From Ceratodon purpureus (taxonomy: Eukaryota; Streptophyta; Bryopsida; Pseudoditrichales; Ditrichaceae), in the NCBI GenBank assembly GCA_014871385.1, contig CM026427.1:2414068-2478067 (forward strand): a stretch of DNA of 64,000 nt, in the 5' to 3' direction. The first letter of the stretch is position 1. Every line of letters begins with the position of its first letter. Position numbers and translations under genes: made by a program. Shown piece by piece: positions 34,301 through 48,050 of this stretch. The notes beneath the pieces were generated by a model. It was given only the letters and a program-made list of their open reading frames with translations, ran no database searches and was not told the DNA's origin.

Positions 34301-35321
34301 ATTCCAGTGAGGCTAGTCTATTGCTTTGGAGGAGTTCTAGCTCTTGCAGCCACCGGAAGGATGGCAAGGAACCGAGAGTCCAAAAAAAAGTAGAAGCTCC
34401 GGCAAACAAATAATGAAGAATCTCACCAACGCTATGACCAAGCTTACCATTCAATTGGAAGCACTAGAGAAGGCCCGGAAAATCATACCAACTCAGTGGA
34501 AGAATGTGTAGTGTGCTTTTTTCATCCTCTTTAAAATTGTGCAAGTCTCTTTCTTCCTTCAAAATAGGACAAGATTTTAAAATTGAACACTATAGAGCAG
34601 ATTTAGCAAAAAAATACCAAATTCTACACAATATTTGTATGTGTCTTTCACCTCTCCATTCCTCTGAAACCATTCTCTCATAGAGCTTTTAGACAAATTG
34701 TTATGTAGACAAAATCGGTCATTTGGCTTTCTATAAGCTAACCTCAAGAAATTTCATGCTTCTCCAATGCTTCTATATTGTTTCATTGCATTCTAAATAA
34801 GAGGCCAAAGAGTTGCAGTAAATTGGTTTGTGTAAGAACAATTAACCTTCCTTAAATTCCCTAAATGCTACATCTTCTCACTTTTTAGCTTAAACAACAT
34901 TGTCTTTATTTTCCTTCATCTCTTCACTCGTTGTTTTGAAGGTATCTTTGATTGTCTCTAGGCTCTACTCCTACAACCGTTCAAAGTGGTAGCTCCTCAA
35001 TTTCCTTCTCCCTTTTCTTTTTTGTAATGGAAACAAAAGCAAAGTCCACTCTTTGATGTTTTGGGGCCATAGTTTACTCACTTTCTTTTACACTCTTATA
35101 AAGATACAAGAAGATGCAGATTTATACAAGTGGGCAAAGACATATAATCAATAACAACTTAAGTGAAAGTACTCAAGGAAGATCATTGTACAATTTTTAG
35201 ATTTAAATAAGAGCCGCCATGAATGGATGAAAATGGAAACGATATTGCAATTTTGGTACATCTACTTTTACTAAAACACAAATTGTTATTCTTCAAATAG
35301 TGTGAAGCCAAATTTTTTCTA
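34301..35321. other. Intergenic, no gene seen
   Basis: Continues from the gag relic into AT-rich DNA without long frames. It may include decayed retroelement sequence, but no motif supports a call. Confidence 0.4.
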
Positions 35322-35650
35322 GAAGAAGAACTCCGGCCTCGAAGGGGCCGACGTGAATATAGTGTTTGTTCATTCTATTCACTAATCCAATGGCCATTGC
35401 ACAAAAGATAATGAATCTAGAGCTACTCCTCCATTTTGAAGGTAAACACTTTTCTACACTAAGTGCCTTGAAGACAACCGACATATTACTCCATGATCTT
35501 TTTGGGTACCCATACAAGAAGGTCTCAAGACCCTCCACCATAGTTGGGTAGACTATGGTAGTTCGCACCATGTCGGCATGGAGATTTGAACTCACAATCA
35601 CCTCATTGGTGTGCCGTGACTCAAACCACTACACCTAAAGTGGGGTGCAT
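35322..35650 (-). mobile_element. tRNA-derived SINE with LINE-like 3' tail (copy 2)
   Basis: On the minus strand the head has box A-like TAGTGGTTTGAGTC and box B-like GAGTTCAAATCTCC. The tail contains ATTGGATT, GAACAAACACT, TCACGTCGG, CCCCTTCG and a GGCC hairpin, then GTTCTTCTTCT. It aligns block by block with the last 70 bases of the LINE. The flanks carry an imperfect duplication, CAAATTTTTTCTA (35309-35321) against CAAATGTTTTTCTA (35651-35664). Same family as 167-535, but more diverged. Confidence 0.82.
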
Positions 35651-35664
35651 CAAATGTTTTTCTA

Positions 35665-36572
35665 ATTTTTTTTTTGGATGGCAAACCTTGACTTTAAAAA
35701 AACAAAATATATGTTTGCGATGTTGCGAACGTCCTATGGTACCTCAATACATAGATTTTCAATACCATCGTCAAAGTTTAACCATTTTTGTAAAAGAATT
35801 GTAATTTAGATATAAAATGTTGATGAATGTATTTTGAAAATTTTGTGAAATCTTTTTATTTAATTCTCATGTCAAAAGTTGCAATTTTCACTATTTTTTT
35901 TTTAACTACTCTGAAATTGAAAATTTTGCAAATAATTTAATATAAATATTTTTTATTAATTACAGTAATTTCATCAAAATTTTACTAAAAAGTTGAACTT
36001 TTAAAAAAAACATTGTATCTTTCGAAAAAATTGAATATTTTCTGAAAGTGGAATGAGTGCTTGTGCTTCCTGCTCACAAGCTTGCTACACTAGGTTGCCC
36101 ATAGTCTGTGAAACCTGACAGTGCAATTTGATTGTTGAAACAATAAAAAATGAATAATGACACACCTCATTATTTACAATAGAATCCTATTTTTGGTAGT
36201 ACCCTTGCCATGTCCCATCTTAGCTGGTCACCAAAAAAATTATCCCATGAGTCCCCACCTACCCGAGTTGAGATTTTTGCACTGCTTAGGCCCATACTTT
36301 TGTTTTACTAATCACCACTTTGCAAAATTATATTACCATGTCCGTATTGCGAAGAGTACTTTGCACAAAAAATCTCAAGATTTTAGATGAGATCTGAGCC
36401 AGCAATCAGCTGCCCAAATAGGCTGCGACCACAGTACGGCCGCGAGGGCATTTAGGTCTTTCTGAAAAGCACGAGGTATGCCGTAGATGCGCAGCTGACT
36501 AATTTGAGCTGGATCTGCGTAATGCACTGGGAATTCTCTAGCCCATTGTGTATTGAAAGCTGCTCCATTTTA
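35665..36572. other. Intergenic, 3' flank of the transporter gene
   Basis: AT-rich to about 36.4 kb, then a more mixed sequence that is probably the 3' UTR of the minus-strand transporter. No independent gene is visible. Confidence 0.4.
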
Positions 36573-39508
36573 TCAACCCTTGCTCTGTGTAAGCGAAAAT
36601 GCGCTGCCAGCTATGAATAAGGCTCCTAGTAAACTTACCAGGGATGGAGTTTCACCCAAGAATGCCACCCCTAGCAAGTAAGTACATATTACCTGCAAAA
36701 ACAGCAATAGAAATTTAATAATGACATCGGAAAGGAAATACGCTTCGAAAGCTGGCTTGCATGAGAAAATCCATGCACATATTCTGCTAACAATTAAGTA
36801 TCATCTCAAAAAGTACCTTAAGATATTGGAGTGCTGAGGCTTTAGCTGCATTTTCCAGTTGCAAGCCTCGTGTCAGAAACACCTGCCACATGCTCAAATT
36901 TGAATCAGCTCATCTCAAGAAGTCTTCCAGTTTCTCATGACGGTCGAAGTGCTTCTATTGCGTTAGCTGTAACAGCCTTGTTCAACGGACGATAAGGAAT
37001 GAGAATACAAAAGTAGTAATCAACCCAATTGAAGTGACTTCCAGAAACATTATTTCTTCAAGGAGCTGGTGGGATATTAACAAAGTTTAGAGCCAAAACC
37101 TGTGCAGTAAATGCTGTCAATCCCACCATCAACAACCCAGCTGCCTCCAAAGGACTTGGAACTTTCAGTCCCTAGGGAGAGGAAAAAACAAGTTAAGAAT
37201 GACAAAAGAACACAGTTGCAGGAAATCAGAAGACCACCAAATAATGAATTTTCCAATTTAGAATGTAATAAAGCAATCTGTTTGTCTTTGGAGATCTACC
37301 TGGAAAAACATAGCCACTGCAGAAAACGGCACAGACATAGCAGCAAAGGCGAAGACACAAACACTGCACCGGAAACGCACAATGGACTGTTACTGTTACT
37401 GCGACTTAATACAAAAGAAACCAGTCTGTTTGTGCACCACTTCGCCAGTGAAAGAAAATGAAGGCAGTTAATGTCTCTTTGTAGCACCTAACTTCTCTTC
37501 AATAATACAAAACCGAAATATGCACCAAGCAGCTGAATTGAAAAAGTCTACAGATGATCCAAAAGCTAAGAATCACGAATTATATCTTACAGTGGTGGTT
37601 CACCCAGACGACCAACTGCTCGCACAATGATGTATGAAAGGGCTCCTAAAGAGGATCCTAATATGGCCGCTACGATGCCCACGTAGGTAGTGTTTGTAGA
37701 GTTGATCGTTTCACCTCCTGTACTAATCAGACGTCGGAAACAAATGGTTAGATGTCAATAAATACTCTGGCCGATGGAGGTACACTCTCCTTTCAACTGA
37801 AAACCTGAAAGTATTGGTACACGCTCTTATTGTTTTTTAGGTTCCTTAAAGCTTGTAGAAACACTGTCGAGGTACACATCTGCTACGCTGCATAGACAAT
37901 ACTTTTCAAGCCGTCCAGACGATTCCTTCTACAAGATGCTGCACAAGGCATAAATAAATACGCCCGACAATTCAACTACTGCATATCTTCTGATGTATAC
38001 TTGTAATCGTCATATACAACGAGAGTGATGTGCTCTCCATTTGCCCCATCACTTAAAAAGATTTCAATACTATTAATTCGATGATGTAGTATACACTTTT
38101 TCTTAGCTCAGAGTAAACAGGTTTCCTTGGGAGGTTGCTAGCCGTCATAGTTCTATGAACCACGCGTCTTTGTTTTTCGGTCAAATCTGATTGCATGATG
38201 AAAATTGTTACAATAACAAAAGCACTGCAGGGGTGAGCAAACCTGGGAAGATAAAGTGTGGTTGAGAGACGAGGACAACACCCAAAAAGCCAAAGAAAGT
38301 CCCTGCAATTCCGAGAATTGGAACAGTAATAGACGAAGTAGTTTAGTCATTGATCTTATCTGTTACAATAACTAAAGCATGTTTGTGTAAGGATTTTATG
38401 CATTTGACTAACACATCGAGTAAACATCTGGAACGTCGTATCTGTCACCCATCACGTCATCAAACACATATCCTTGAGTAGCTGAGTGGAATTACCTACA
38501 GCTTCAGGCAGGCCCCATCTTTCATTAAGTAAAAGAGCTGCCAAAATCGCTGTGAAGATAGGCATTGTAAAATTGAGCACAGTTGCATCCCGCAAAGGTA
38601 ACAATTGAATGCTGCACAATTTTCAACCAATTCATAGACTCACTCCCTACCTCAAGGAATTCATAATCACAAAAACGACCAATTTTAAAGACTACCAAAA
38701 CAGTTAATTGTTAGAACTCTCAGCGTAACAGATTTCACCAAAGTCCTGGTGTGACCTTGGGATTTAAAATAGGATAAGGATTCAGACAGACCACAATACT
38801 GCAAAATGTCCAGACAACCTAGTAGACAGAAGAAGCAATAATTTATGTGGATTAAATCGGTTTTGTTGTAGTAAATTCATGGGTTCAGAACCTTCACCTA
38901 TAGAAATATGTGGAGAGGGCGAAGTAACCCACGATAGCACGAGCTAAGACTAGTCGCCTCACTTTCGGGCTGCCTAGTAATGGATGTCTCATCTTCTTCA
39001 AACCTGCTCCAGCCAATATTGCTACGACAGCACATCGGCACAACACCGTTTCTGACGATGGGACTCCGCTCACTGGAGTTGAACAACACATATCCAAGAC
39101 ACAAACATATATTGATTAAACTGGCAAACGACACTATCATTTCAATATATGCAGATTAAGTGAGCAAGTTTTGATAATTGTTAGCATAACATTTGAAAGG
39201 AAGTTTATGGGCTGTACAGTGTGTAGCATGCTTCTACCTGATAGAAGCTTGACGAAGAGACCCATAAAACTGTAGGCAACCGATGAGATTACCATGCAAA
39301 GAACGCCAGAATATTTTGAGCCACCCCATATCCACCAGGTATTCTTGCCAGCTGCAAAGGAGACATCGTTCGAAGTAAGATCGAGTCTATCGCTGGAAAA
39401 ACTAGATTGCCGGCCAAATAGCCTTTCTTTTGTGCTTTCGTTCCTTCTGACAGGAGAATGGATTTGAATATTAAGCTCCGCCTTCGATGAATCATTACTT
39501 GTGGACAT
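36573..39508 (-). CDS. EamA/DMT-family membrane transporter (SLC35G1-like)
   Basis: Nine exons were assembled from GT-AG sites with consistent phases: 39238-39508, 38898-39072, 38496-38611, 38243-38302, 37591-37717, 37300-37363, 37100-37171, 36817-36882, 36573-36692; 356 residues. About 65 hydrophilic N-terminal residues (MSTSNDSSKAE) precede two EamA repeats. Recognisable blocks are YSGVLCMVISSVAYSFMGLF, SETVLCRC, the LPLRDATVLNFTMPIFTAIL block, LNERWGLPEA, GLLMVGLTAFTAQ, RGLQLENAAKASALQYLK and LLGVAFLGETPSL. About ten membrane segments are expected. The family exports or exchanges small metabolites; the substrate is unknown and the membrane cannot be told from the sequence. No stop or frameshift breaks the model. 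Confidence 0.9.
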
Positions 39509-39534
39509 GATGGATGTCGAGCTCAGGCCCTATC

Positions 39535-40504
39535 CTATGAAAACATACGAATTCAATTGTTTTCAGGAAAAGCAGTTTCACAGCAAGGGCAAACACATCA
39601 TAATATCACATAACTAGGGTTTAGGAAAGCTGTGCTCAGCTGTCGACAAAAACTTCATCTTTTCTAATGCTATAGTTAAGTGTAATTTTGTCTCCAAAAT
39701 TAACGCCTTTCAGCTTTTTCATGATAAGATCTTTAAAAGGGGTCAAAGACAAAAAAGTATTCAGTATTAAGAATCACCTATGTAGTTTTAGAACGTAGGA
39801 CAGCCGTTTTTTCACATACTCCACTTGTGCAATCCATCTCCGGCATAAATTCAATCCACAGAATCATAGTCGATCGGAGTAACACCCTGTCCAACACCAG
39901 ACCCTAGTTCAATACTCGGACACCCACTGCGATCTTCCAGACATCACCGGCAATGCAAGGTTTTCATTAACAGATACTTCACTGACGCCTCTAAACCCCA
40001 GAACACCCATCCGATCATCTCAAAACGACATCACCAAATATTAAAAAAGCAAACCTAGAGTATCATCCAGCTGCAAGAACCTGGTTTCGGTTCATCATGA
40101 GCCTCACCATACAATCACACGCAAAAACAACACCCACAGACCCATGTACCACCAATCCAATAAAAACCCCAGAATTAGGGTTAGATGACACCAACCATCC
40201 CACAACTCTCTGATCAATAACCACTAATGCAGAGCTCATGCAACACCACCCCATCCCTCTTGGAATCAACTTCCCATGTGCACAACCTCCGAGCACATCA
40301 ACCCATTAACCCACATTCATTCCTCCCTTCCTCCCTAAGCCTATTAATCTCTTCACTACACCAGAACTAATAAGAAAGTAAAGAAACACTGAAAGCATGC
40401 AAATGACCACCATTCTACCTCCTCAGGGACATAATATTAAACCCCCTGTGGACACATTAGTAATTTTAATGAAGTGAAAATGAAGGACAACGGGTAGTTC
40501 GTAC
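39535..40504 (-). other. Probable 5'-UTR intron of the transporter gene
   Basis: On the minus strand, CCGTTCAG|GTACG near 40504 and TTTTCATAG|GATAGG near 39535 are good splice sites. Upstream of the donor is a CT-rich leader (TCTCTCTCTCTC at about 40545), typical of plant transcription starts. Inferred, not proven. Confidence 0.4.
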
Positions 40505-40689
40505 CTGAACGGGTGGGCGATTAACAAACACAATGACTCAACCTCGAGAGAGAGAGAGAACGACTGCGCAGTCGATCTCCGTCGCGCATCGAAACCTGAC
40601 GCCGTCCAACTAGCCCAAGTAAGAGGAGAGAGAAGGTAAGTAGTGATGAGCATCAGTGGTAGAATAGTCGGCAGTGCACTGCTGATCAT

Positions 40690-41640
40690 GCCGATCTAAT
40701 TATACATCACTTACTGTAATCTGAGCGTGTGTGTCATGCTGTCAGCATGTCCAACTTCCTCGGAAGATGAGCAAGGACCCATGTGTCAGCCTTTGTGTGA
40801 AGAGTAAGTATTTTCAAGGGCCCATGAGGTAGGTACGTACGTACGTACCCGATGTAATGACGTTGGAAAAGGCACTAACTTGTTACGCGTATCATGTATA
40901 TAATATATGCGATGATAGATTGAGTACGAAGGATAGTAATAGGGCCTAGGCATGAGGCTTGGACATGAGTCAGAAGATGGGCACATTGGGCAGTGGAATA
41001 CTTGTGCACCACAAGGATCGGATAACTTGGGAGAGTGAGTGAGTGTGTGTGAGTGTCCACCACCAGTGCACCAGTGCACCAGTGCACCAGTGCTGCCTGA
41101 CAAGGAAATATCTCCGGAGCTGTCCGGAGTTGTGAGCCATGGGGAAGGGGGCAGATATTTGTGTGCGCAGAGCAGCATCGAATCGGAAGTGGCACCAGCC
41201 TGGCCTTTGGGGAGTTCCGGCCTCGTGAACGCCGCACATACATCTGCGCTTTGTCCCTTTCTCCCGTTTGGACTCTTCGCCCATTCACGCTCACTTCGGA
41301 TTGTACCCACCTGCATGCATGCGAGTTGTTTGTCCCCTTAAGGCCAATCCACTTTCAGTTTCCTTTGTTTTCCTTTTTTAGGCAATCTTTGATGAGATCT
41401 TTAGCATGTATTTCTTCTCTACTGTGTTTTTTTTATGATTTCTTGAATTTTCTTGGTCCTAAGGTTGGAATTTGGTAATAAAACTTGATTCTTTGAATGC
41501 AATTTTCATTCTTCAAAGATTGAAAATTTGTTTATAATTATTTGGAATTTAAACCTGTTAGCAACAATAAATCAACAAAAGATGTAGATCGCTTGTAATG
41601 GAAGTTATATATAGAGATTTGTCAAATCTTTAGTGCCACT
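40690..41640. other. Intergenic with short repeats
   Basis: Upstream of the transporter. It contains GTACGTACGTAC near 40838 and the 8-bp tandem repeat at 41061-41092. Three overlapping minus-strand frames between 40786 and 41316 are in different phases and show no motif, so none is called. Confidence 0.45.
41061..41092. repeat. 8-bp tandem repeat, four units
   Basis: CACCAGTG repeated four times exactly, within a G/T-rich to C/A-rich transition. Confidence 0.85.
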
Positions 41641-44600
41641 AGTTTCAGTTACCGAGGTAAGGCAGATCCCAACATGCATTGCTCCAAGTAAAACAAGGCC
41701 AACCGCTTGGGTCACGAGGCACTTTAAAAGCCAGGTACAACACTTAGCTTGCAAAGTGCCATGCAATTTGAGCAGCGGGACATGAGAAGAACAAATGAAA
41801 CACTATCTCATCAAGCGCGGCTGGACAAACTTTGGACATCGCAGAGGTTTGGAGGAAATGAAGGACTGGCACGAGTTCAGAGCGATGGCGCAGTGGTAAA
41901 CACTCAAGATAAAAAGCAACTTCTTTTTGAGGGTAGGTCTTTGTCCAGAGTTCCTTCCACTTTAGTCAAAAAGTTTTTGGGAGTAGCCTATGCCAATTGG
42001 TAGGGATGGACTTCGTGATGACAATTCAAGGATAGAAGAGCTTGCCGCCTTTTCGGGCAATGTGCAAGAGAAGGGGTCCCTAGGAGCCCCAACACCAACA
42101 AACTTTGTTGAAAATGAGCCGGGATATGATATTGACAAAAAGACTCGGTCTAATTCCAGGACTAACTACTCTGATCCGTTGCATGAAGCCACCAAGGAGC
42201 TCCGCTATGGGGCCCGATTCTATTAGCCAACGTGGAAAAACATCAAGTTACCACCTACTGTATAGCTAGGGCAGGCTACAAGGAATTCAAGGAACATGTC
42301 GCCTGATTGGAGTTGAGGCTTGAAATTGCGCGAGGTTTTAAAAATGAGGTCAAGGAGGTTGTTGTGAGGAGTAAGAAACATTCCAAGGAACTCATTATGC
42401 CACATGGTTTGGCGGACGTAGGTGAGCATGATCCACCAATGTTGCAGAAATTAATTGTGCATGGTCAAATAGTCGGTGCTTTCATAGCGTAAGAACGCGT
42501 ATTGTTGGAGAATGACCTCCCAACTGAAGGACAACAACGTGACCGGGTCCGAGTTGTCTCTCAAGTGAAGCAAACTGGCCCGCAAGAGTGTTGTTGCTCT
42601 CTCCAGTGCGAATTCAAAATTTCTCCCAATAAAATGGGTGGACTACTAAAGTCTTATTGATAACACTTCATCGTCATTTTTTGGTGAAGTGCAGTCAATA
42701 GCATCAGAGATCTTCCACCATGCTTTGATAATCTGATCATACACCCTAGAGCCGCAAGTTGCACGGAAACGGTGCAGTAGGATCCATTGTGCATCTGGAG
42801 ACCAATTGTCTTTTTCCTACGGTTTAAATTGGAGATGTCAAAAGCAAAGGACAAGCACTAGTTGTGAGGTGCTCGGGGTGAGGGCCTTGAGCACCCACTA
42901 CATTGCCAGGGCGTGTAGGGCCTCTTCAGGATCGACAAGGTTCAAGCCGTCAAATCAACTTGAGGGCGCACACATCCACCTATTAAACTTGCGAGGGACT
43001 TGTGTGCATTGTCCTAGACCAAAGAAAAATGTGTAGCAAGGCTCGAATACAACGAAGGCAATTGATAGAACCATCTTAGATTCCAATGAGATACCAAAGC
43101 GTTGATAGCAAAATTGCGTTGTCAATGGTCCCTTTGCCAGCCAACGATAAGTAGATAGATGACCAATAGCGGAACTTGTGGGCAATTTTCTCCTCTGTGA
43201 AGGTATCTACTTCAGGCACCGCAAGATTGATGCCAAACGGTGTTTACAACACCTTAGCGAGTCGACGTTCAATTACAAGTTGGCAACCTAACTGATCCAT
43301 CCGCTACAATTATTAGAGGGGGATAAATTAGAAAGCTACGATTTTAGTCCAATTCATGTAGAGACCTGAAGGCTCACCAAAGGATTCCAACAACGCCTTA
43401 ATACAAGTCATATTTGAATAAGTGATTTGGAGGGCAAAGTCAGTGTTGTTAGCAAACTAGAACATAAGAAGTTCCCCCGTGTTGGCGGGCAGCTGCATTC
43501 CTTCAAGCTGACGTGCTTGCATGCTGCTTTGGCAGCAATGTCAAGCATTTTACCGACAAAGAAGAACAAATACAGTGCAAGCAGGCATCCTTGACGGAGA
43601 ACGCACTGCACCTCAAAGGCTTTGGATTCACCGCTATTTACATTGACAGTGGTTGCTGCTTTGCAAAGAGCACCTGCACCATCGTCATGAATTCTTCTGG
43701 CACTCCAAAAGCTTGCATGGTACGAAACAAAAAGAACAAAGACACAATGTCGTAAGTCTTTTTGAAGTCAAGCTTTAATAGAAGTAAGTCGTGCGTAGAT
43801 TTGGTGGCCCACGTCACCAACTCATGTTGGAGAAGGATGTTATTGAGGATGTAACGGGTAGATAAAATGGGGTCTGATCACTGCTAGAATGACATTAGAC
43901 AAGATTGGTTGAAGCCGTTGTAGAATTTCTTTCGCCATAATCTTATATGAAGTGTTTAACAAGAAGATTGGGCGCCAGTTGGAAAGGTCTTTTTGGTCTC
44001 TTGTTTTGAAGAGAAGGACGATGAGGCTACAATTCAAACCTTTGAGAACCGCCCCATGTTGTAAAGAAGACTAAATCATCCTTGAAAACTCGCCTCCTGT
44101 CAGCGGCCATAATTTAATATAGAATTTGACGTCAATGCCATTAGGTTTTGGGCTTTTCTCCGTAGCCATGGACTTAGCGGCGGCAAAGAGTTTGGATTTG
44201 ATGAGGGGCCAAGCCAGAGCTGTGACTCCGTTGGTTGAGAACTGTCAATGCAGAAGAGTGAAGAAGGTCGTTATGGTGCTATCAAATAGAGCCTTGCTGT
44301 GATTGCTTGTCAGCGTGAAGAGGATTGTAAAAGAGAGTGTGAGAGGTAGCTTCAATTGCCGCGTTGAGAGAGAGTACTTCCTACTTGAAGATGTGGACTT
44401 TTGTTTTACAAGACATTCGATAGAATTGTGTCACCTCTTTTATCTTGGAGAAAAATGGCTTATCATGGCGCTTGTTCTTCCAAATGCATTCAATGTATGC
44501 CCGGACTTTCTCTAGCTAGGAGGGGTTCATTTTCCACTTGCTCTTTCTCATGGTATCCGCTTCGAGTTGAATGGATAACTCGTCTGCGCAATGGTCGCTC

Positions 44601-45067
44601 CAAGCACTGTTCCCCTTGATAAAGTATGAGAGGATGGTGTGAACGGTGTCACCATGAGCACTTTGAAAGATATAGAACCTATCTAGTTGCGCCAGGATTT
44701 AGGCGTTATCTCCTTGGGAGTTGTCTCATGAGAACTTTAGGCTATTGGAAGATATTGGATTGTCAAAGACGCAGAAATGATGCTTCAAACCCTTGAAGAT
44801 GAGGCGTTCACCAGCCGGAACAATTTGGCTTCATCGATTGATTTTATTCTGGCGAGGTTCGACCATATTGAAGTCACCCGCCAGAATCTAGCAGCAGGTT
44901 GTGGGCATTTCCGCGATCATGAGCTCCCAGAGTATGCATCATTCGTTGAATTGTTTTGGTGCATAAATGTTTGCGACGCATAGATCTCCTCCATGCAGCC
45001 CGCTCAAGGCTATCCACTGCACGCGATTGCTCATCACTACTCCAGTTTGTGCAACAAATTGGATGTA

Positions 45068-45511
45068 CATTAGGGGAAAAATCAGGTCTCCTATGGGCCT
45101 TGTAAGACAGCCCGGATTAGGTGAGCTTCCTGCCCGCTGACACTTCTCTTCGAAATCTCATTGGTCGATATCCTGCCCGCTGACAACAAAATTCGCCTCG
45201 CTGACAACAGGATTCGCTGACAATAGGATCCGCTGACAACAGGATCCGGTACTGTCCAATGGGGTGACAGCAGTGGGCACACGGTCGATGACAGTGTCAT
45301 TACTGCTTGTATTGTCCAATGGGGGGGGGGGGGGTGGGGTGGGGTGGGGAAGGGAAGCGATTGGCTGGACCCCCCAAATGCCAACTGCTGGCAGCATTTG
45401 GCGACCTGCTGGCACAGTTGGTGCCAACAAGTAAAGTGTACGGGCATGGCAAAAAATTTAGGCACAGATTCCGACCAAAGGCCCATAGGAGACCCCAATC
45501 TTCCCCTAATG
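45068..45511. mobile_element. MITE inside the L1 relic
   Basis: The ends are inverted: CATTAGGGG...GGTCTCCTATGGGCCTT at the left and its complement at 45477-45511, with a few mismatches in about 35 bp. The interior has four tandem-like GCTGACAA(C/T)A-GGATCC units (about 45178-45250) and a 14-G run at 45321. No clear target duplication. Confidence 0.68.
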
Positions 45512-46782
45512 CTCCACGGCGACTAGAATGAAGATGCCGTCGTCGCATCTAGCACTATCAATCTAGCTAGCGTGATTATAGCCTAGACTTGCATCTTGAG
45601 TCCAAATCCCTGCTTGTGATCAAAGTTGTTTTCCAAACGATCTCGCTACTTCCTTGAAGAGCTTGTGCTCCTGGAGCAACACAATCTTGGAGCTTGTGCT
45701 CCAAGACTTGCATTGCTCGGATGAAATGTTGGAGCAGCGGCTAGAGGGGCTTTATTGTTCATGTCTCAAATGTTAAAAGTAAGAATTTATTTGCATTGTA
45801 AAATACCGAGTGTCGAGGGTTTAAAAGGGCCCTCAACACTCGAGGATGCTAGTCGTCGGCGGATGCCCCATGCGTCGTATCTAGGCGAGGCAGAGGCTAT
45901 CAATTGTGCAGAAGAGGGAGTACCATGGTTGTGTGCTGAGGCTTTTAAATTTTGCTGCACGTAGAGAGGTGATGTCGAGGGAAGAGTCTGCAGGTGGTGA
46001 AGGGTTGGCTAGCTCTTCAGTCATTAATTGCAAATGACAATTAGTGCCCTCATTGTCGTAGTCCTCAACAACGTGGACAAGTGCTGAAGGAGGAGGAACT
46101 GGACGTCAAGAGAGGGCTTGGGGGCGAAACGGAGCCAAGGTCAGGAGTAGATCCACTACGTACTTGCGTGACTGAGAGTCAAGTCGCTTTCGCATTTTGA
46201 AAAGTGTCTTCGGATTTGGCATTGTCTTCGACCTCATTGTCCGAGGCAGGATTAAAGAAGATCCACTCCTAAATAGGCATCGATAGCCCGAGCAATGCTA
46301 GAATGCATTTGACCGGTTCGAAGGTGATTATAGGTCTAGGTAAGGGAGGAGTCGGATGGGGTAACAACTCCGTATGATTGGCTTGTTGATTAGGGCTTAA
46401 TGGTACCACGGTTGCAAGCGATGCCTTACCTTGCATAGCCGAGCATAAGGTTGGCTAGCTGGGGATTGCAATGGGCCATTTGGTTGGCACGTCCACTGTA
46501 AGGTATAGGGGCTGTTGTTGGTCGCTTTGCGCTATTGGTAGCAGCGTTCTCAACTTGATGGAGAGGATGATGGATTGTTTGCGATTCTAGATAGACATCT
46601 AAGTCCATTCCAATCATAATTGCCAAGACTTCTTCATCTTCCGTGTCAAGGTGGTTGATCGGGATAGGTGTGGCTTGTGAAGGTGGCGATGGCATCGGGG
46701 GAGGTGTGGGAAGGCGGCTTGAAATGTCCAGCAGAACAAAACCTATGTAGTAGGATATAGGTGGTGGGGGCAACAATTCTAT

Positions 46783-46924
46783 CACTAGTAGAAATATGGT
46801 CCTTAGGGACTCGTCCGTAATGACTTAAATGGTTCAAAATGACTCAAATTTAGTGAAAATGAGTCATTTTTGACCATTTAAGTCATTACGGACGAGTCCT
46901 TTAAGGACCGTATTTCTACTAGTG
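46783..46924. mobile_element. CACTA-type foldback MITE, 142 bp
   Basis: Nearly the whole element is a hairpin: the arms of about 65 bp start CACTAGTAGAAATA and differ at only a few bases. It is flanked by a 3-bp duplication TAT (46780-46782 and 46925-46927). CACTA termini with a 3-bp duplication indicate the CACTA/En-Spm superfamily. Confidence 0.9.
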
Positions 46925-48050
46925 TATAGACGTCATTGGTGGAGGTGGAGGGCTAGTTGGGCCAAATGTTCTCCTTCAAAGTGAGGAGCTAGATTACAAG
47001 GCTTTGAGAAATGGCATGTCAAAGCCATCTCCACTTCCATATCATCAAAATCCATCGTAGAGTCCCTACATGCGCGTTGTTTACGGTTCTTCAATTCACT
47101 ACGGTGAGTACGGCATCTTGAAGGCCGTACCGTCTTGTTCTCTGTTTTCGGTTTCAAACTAAAGTGAAGCCATCTTGGTCAGAGTCTAAATCAGGTAAAT
47201 GGCGGCTTGTTGGATACAAAGGTGCAGGTGCAAGTGTAGGGGTAGGAAGTACGCCGCGTTCAAGAAGAGGCGGTTTTCAAACCCGAACTTGTCTGTGAAG
47301 TTGAGCATGTCGCTTTGGGCAATCATGTTCCAATTGTGTGATGGTTAAGCATATCTTGCATCAAACTTCATGGTTTTCGTACATTACCAGCACTTCCACA
47401 AGGGGGCAATGGCTGCTCGGCAGTTGCAAGGTTGACATCAATCTGCCCTTTGACTAGATCAATTGTGACGTAGAATCGAGGGTCCTTGTTGGAGCGCTTA
47501 CTATAGTTTGTGTCTAGGATCTCGCCTACATAGCTAACCATATTGCGTGCCATGTCCATGTACTCCAGAGGAACTAATTCTAAACAAATCCAAGTGACGA
47601 TCACCAAACATGAAGGGCGTCGGGGATTGAAAGTAGGGAGCCAATGTTGAAACGTGACCGTACCAATTGAGAGTTTACAAGTGGTCATATTGAGGACACG
47701 TTGTGTGACATCAACAAATCAAACTTTTGACATAATAAAAATCTAGACCAGTTGGGCAGAAAAGCTCCACGCGCGTTCAACTCTTGCTTTTCAGTTTTGA
47801 AATCCATTGTTACTTCCTATGTTCTACTACGACCGATTCCAGGAAGGTAATTGTTACCACTTGCTTTGTTTAATATGCGACCTCGGTTTGAAGGGAGGCA
47901 ATGTCGAGCGCAAACTCTAGGATAAGTTGGCTCTTGTGAATAAGGAGAATATTTGGGTGCCATACGAGGTCCGGCGCACTGGTGGCAACGTCCGTGTTTT
48001 AGGGCCGGGGTGGGTGGGGTTAGAAGGGGGGAGGGGGGGGGTAGATTAGA

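Larger units (their letters stand above)
41640..48050 (-). mobile_element. Decayed L1-type LINE
   Basis: Minus-strand fragments appear in LINE order. An ORF1 piece resembling the plant DUF4283 domain lies at 47688-47368. A Pro-rich ORF1 tail is at 46785-46426. AP endonuclease remains are at about 45000-44860 (NIYAPKQF, LAGDFNMVEPRQN). Reverse transcriptase remains include KDLSNWRPIFLLNTSYKI (44037-43840), LLLKLDFKKTYDIVSLFFLF (43820-43638) and a QGCLLALYLFFFVG block (43611-43408). A zf-RVT-like end is at about 41830-41740 (HLFFSCPAAQIAWHF). Many stops and frameshifts make it inactive. Boundaries are approximate; no poly(A) or target duplication was identified. Two MITEs (45068-45511 and 46783-46924) have inserted into it. 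Confidence 0.78.
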
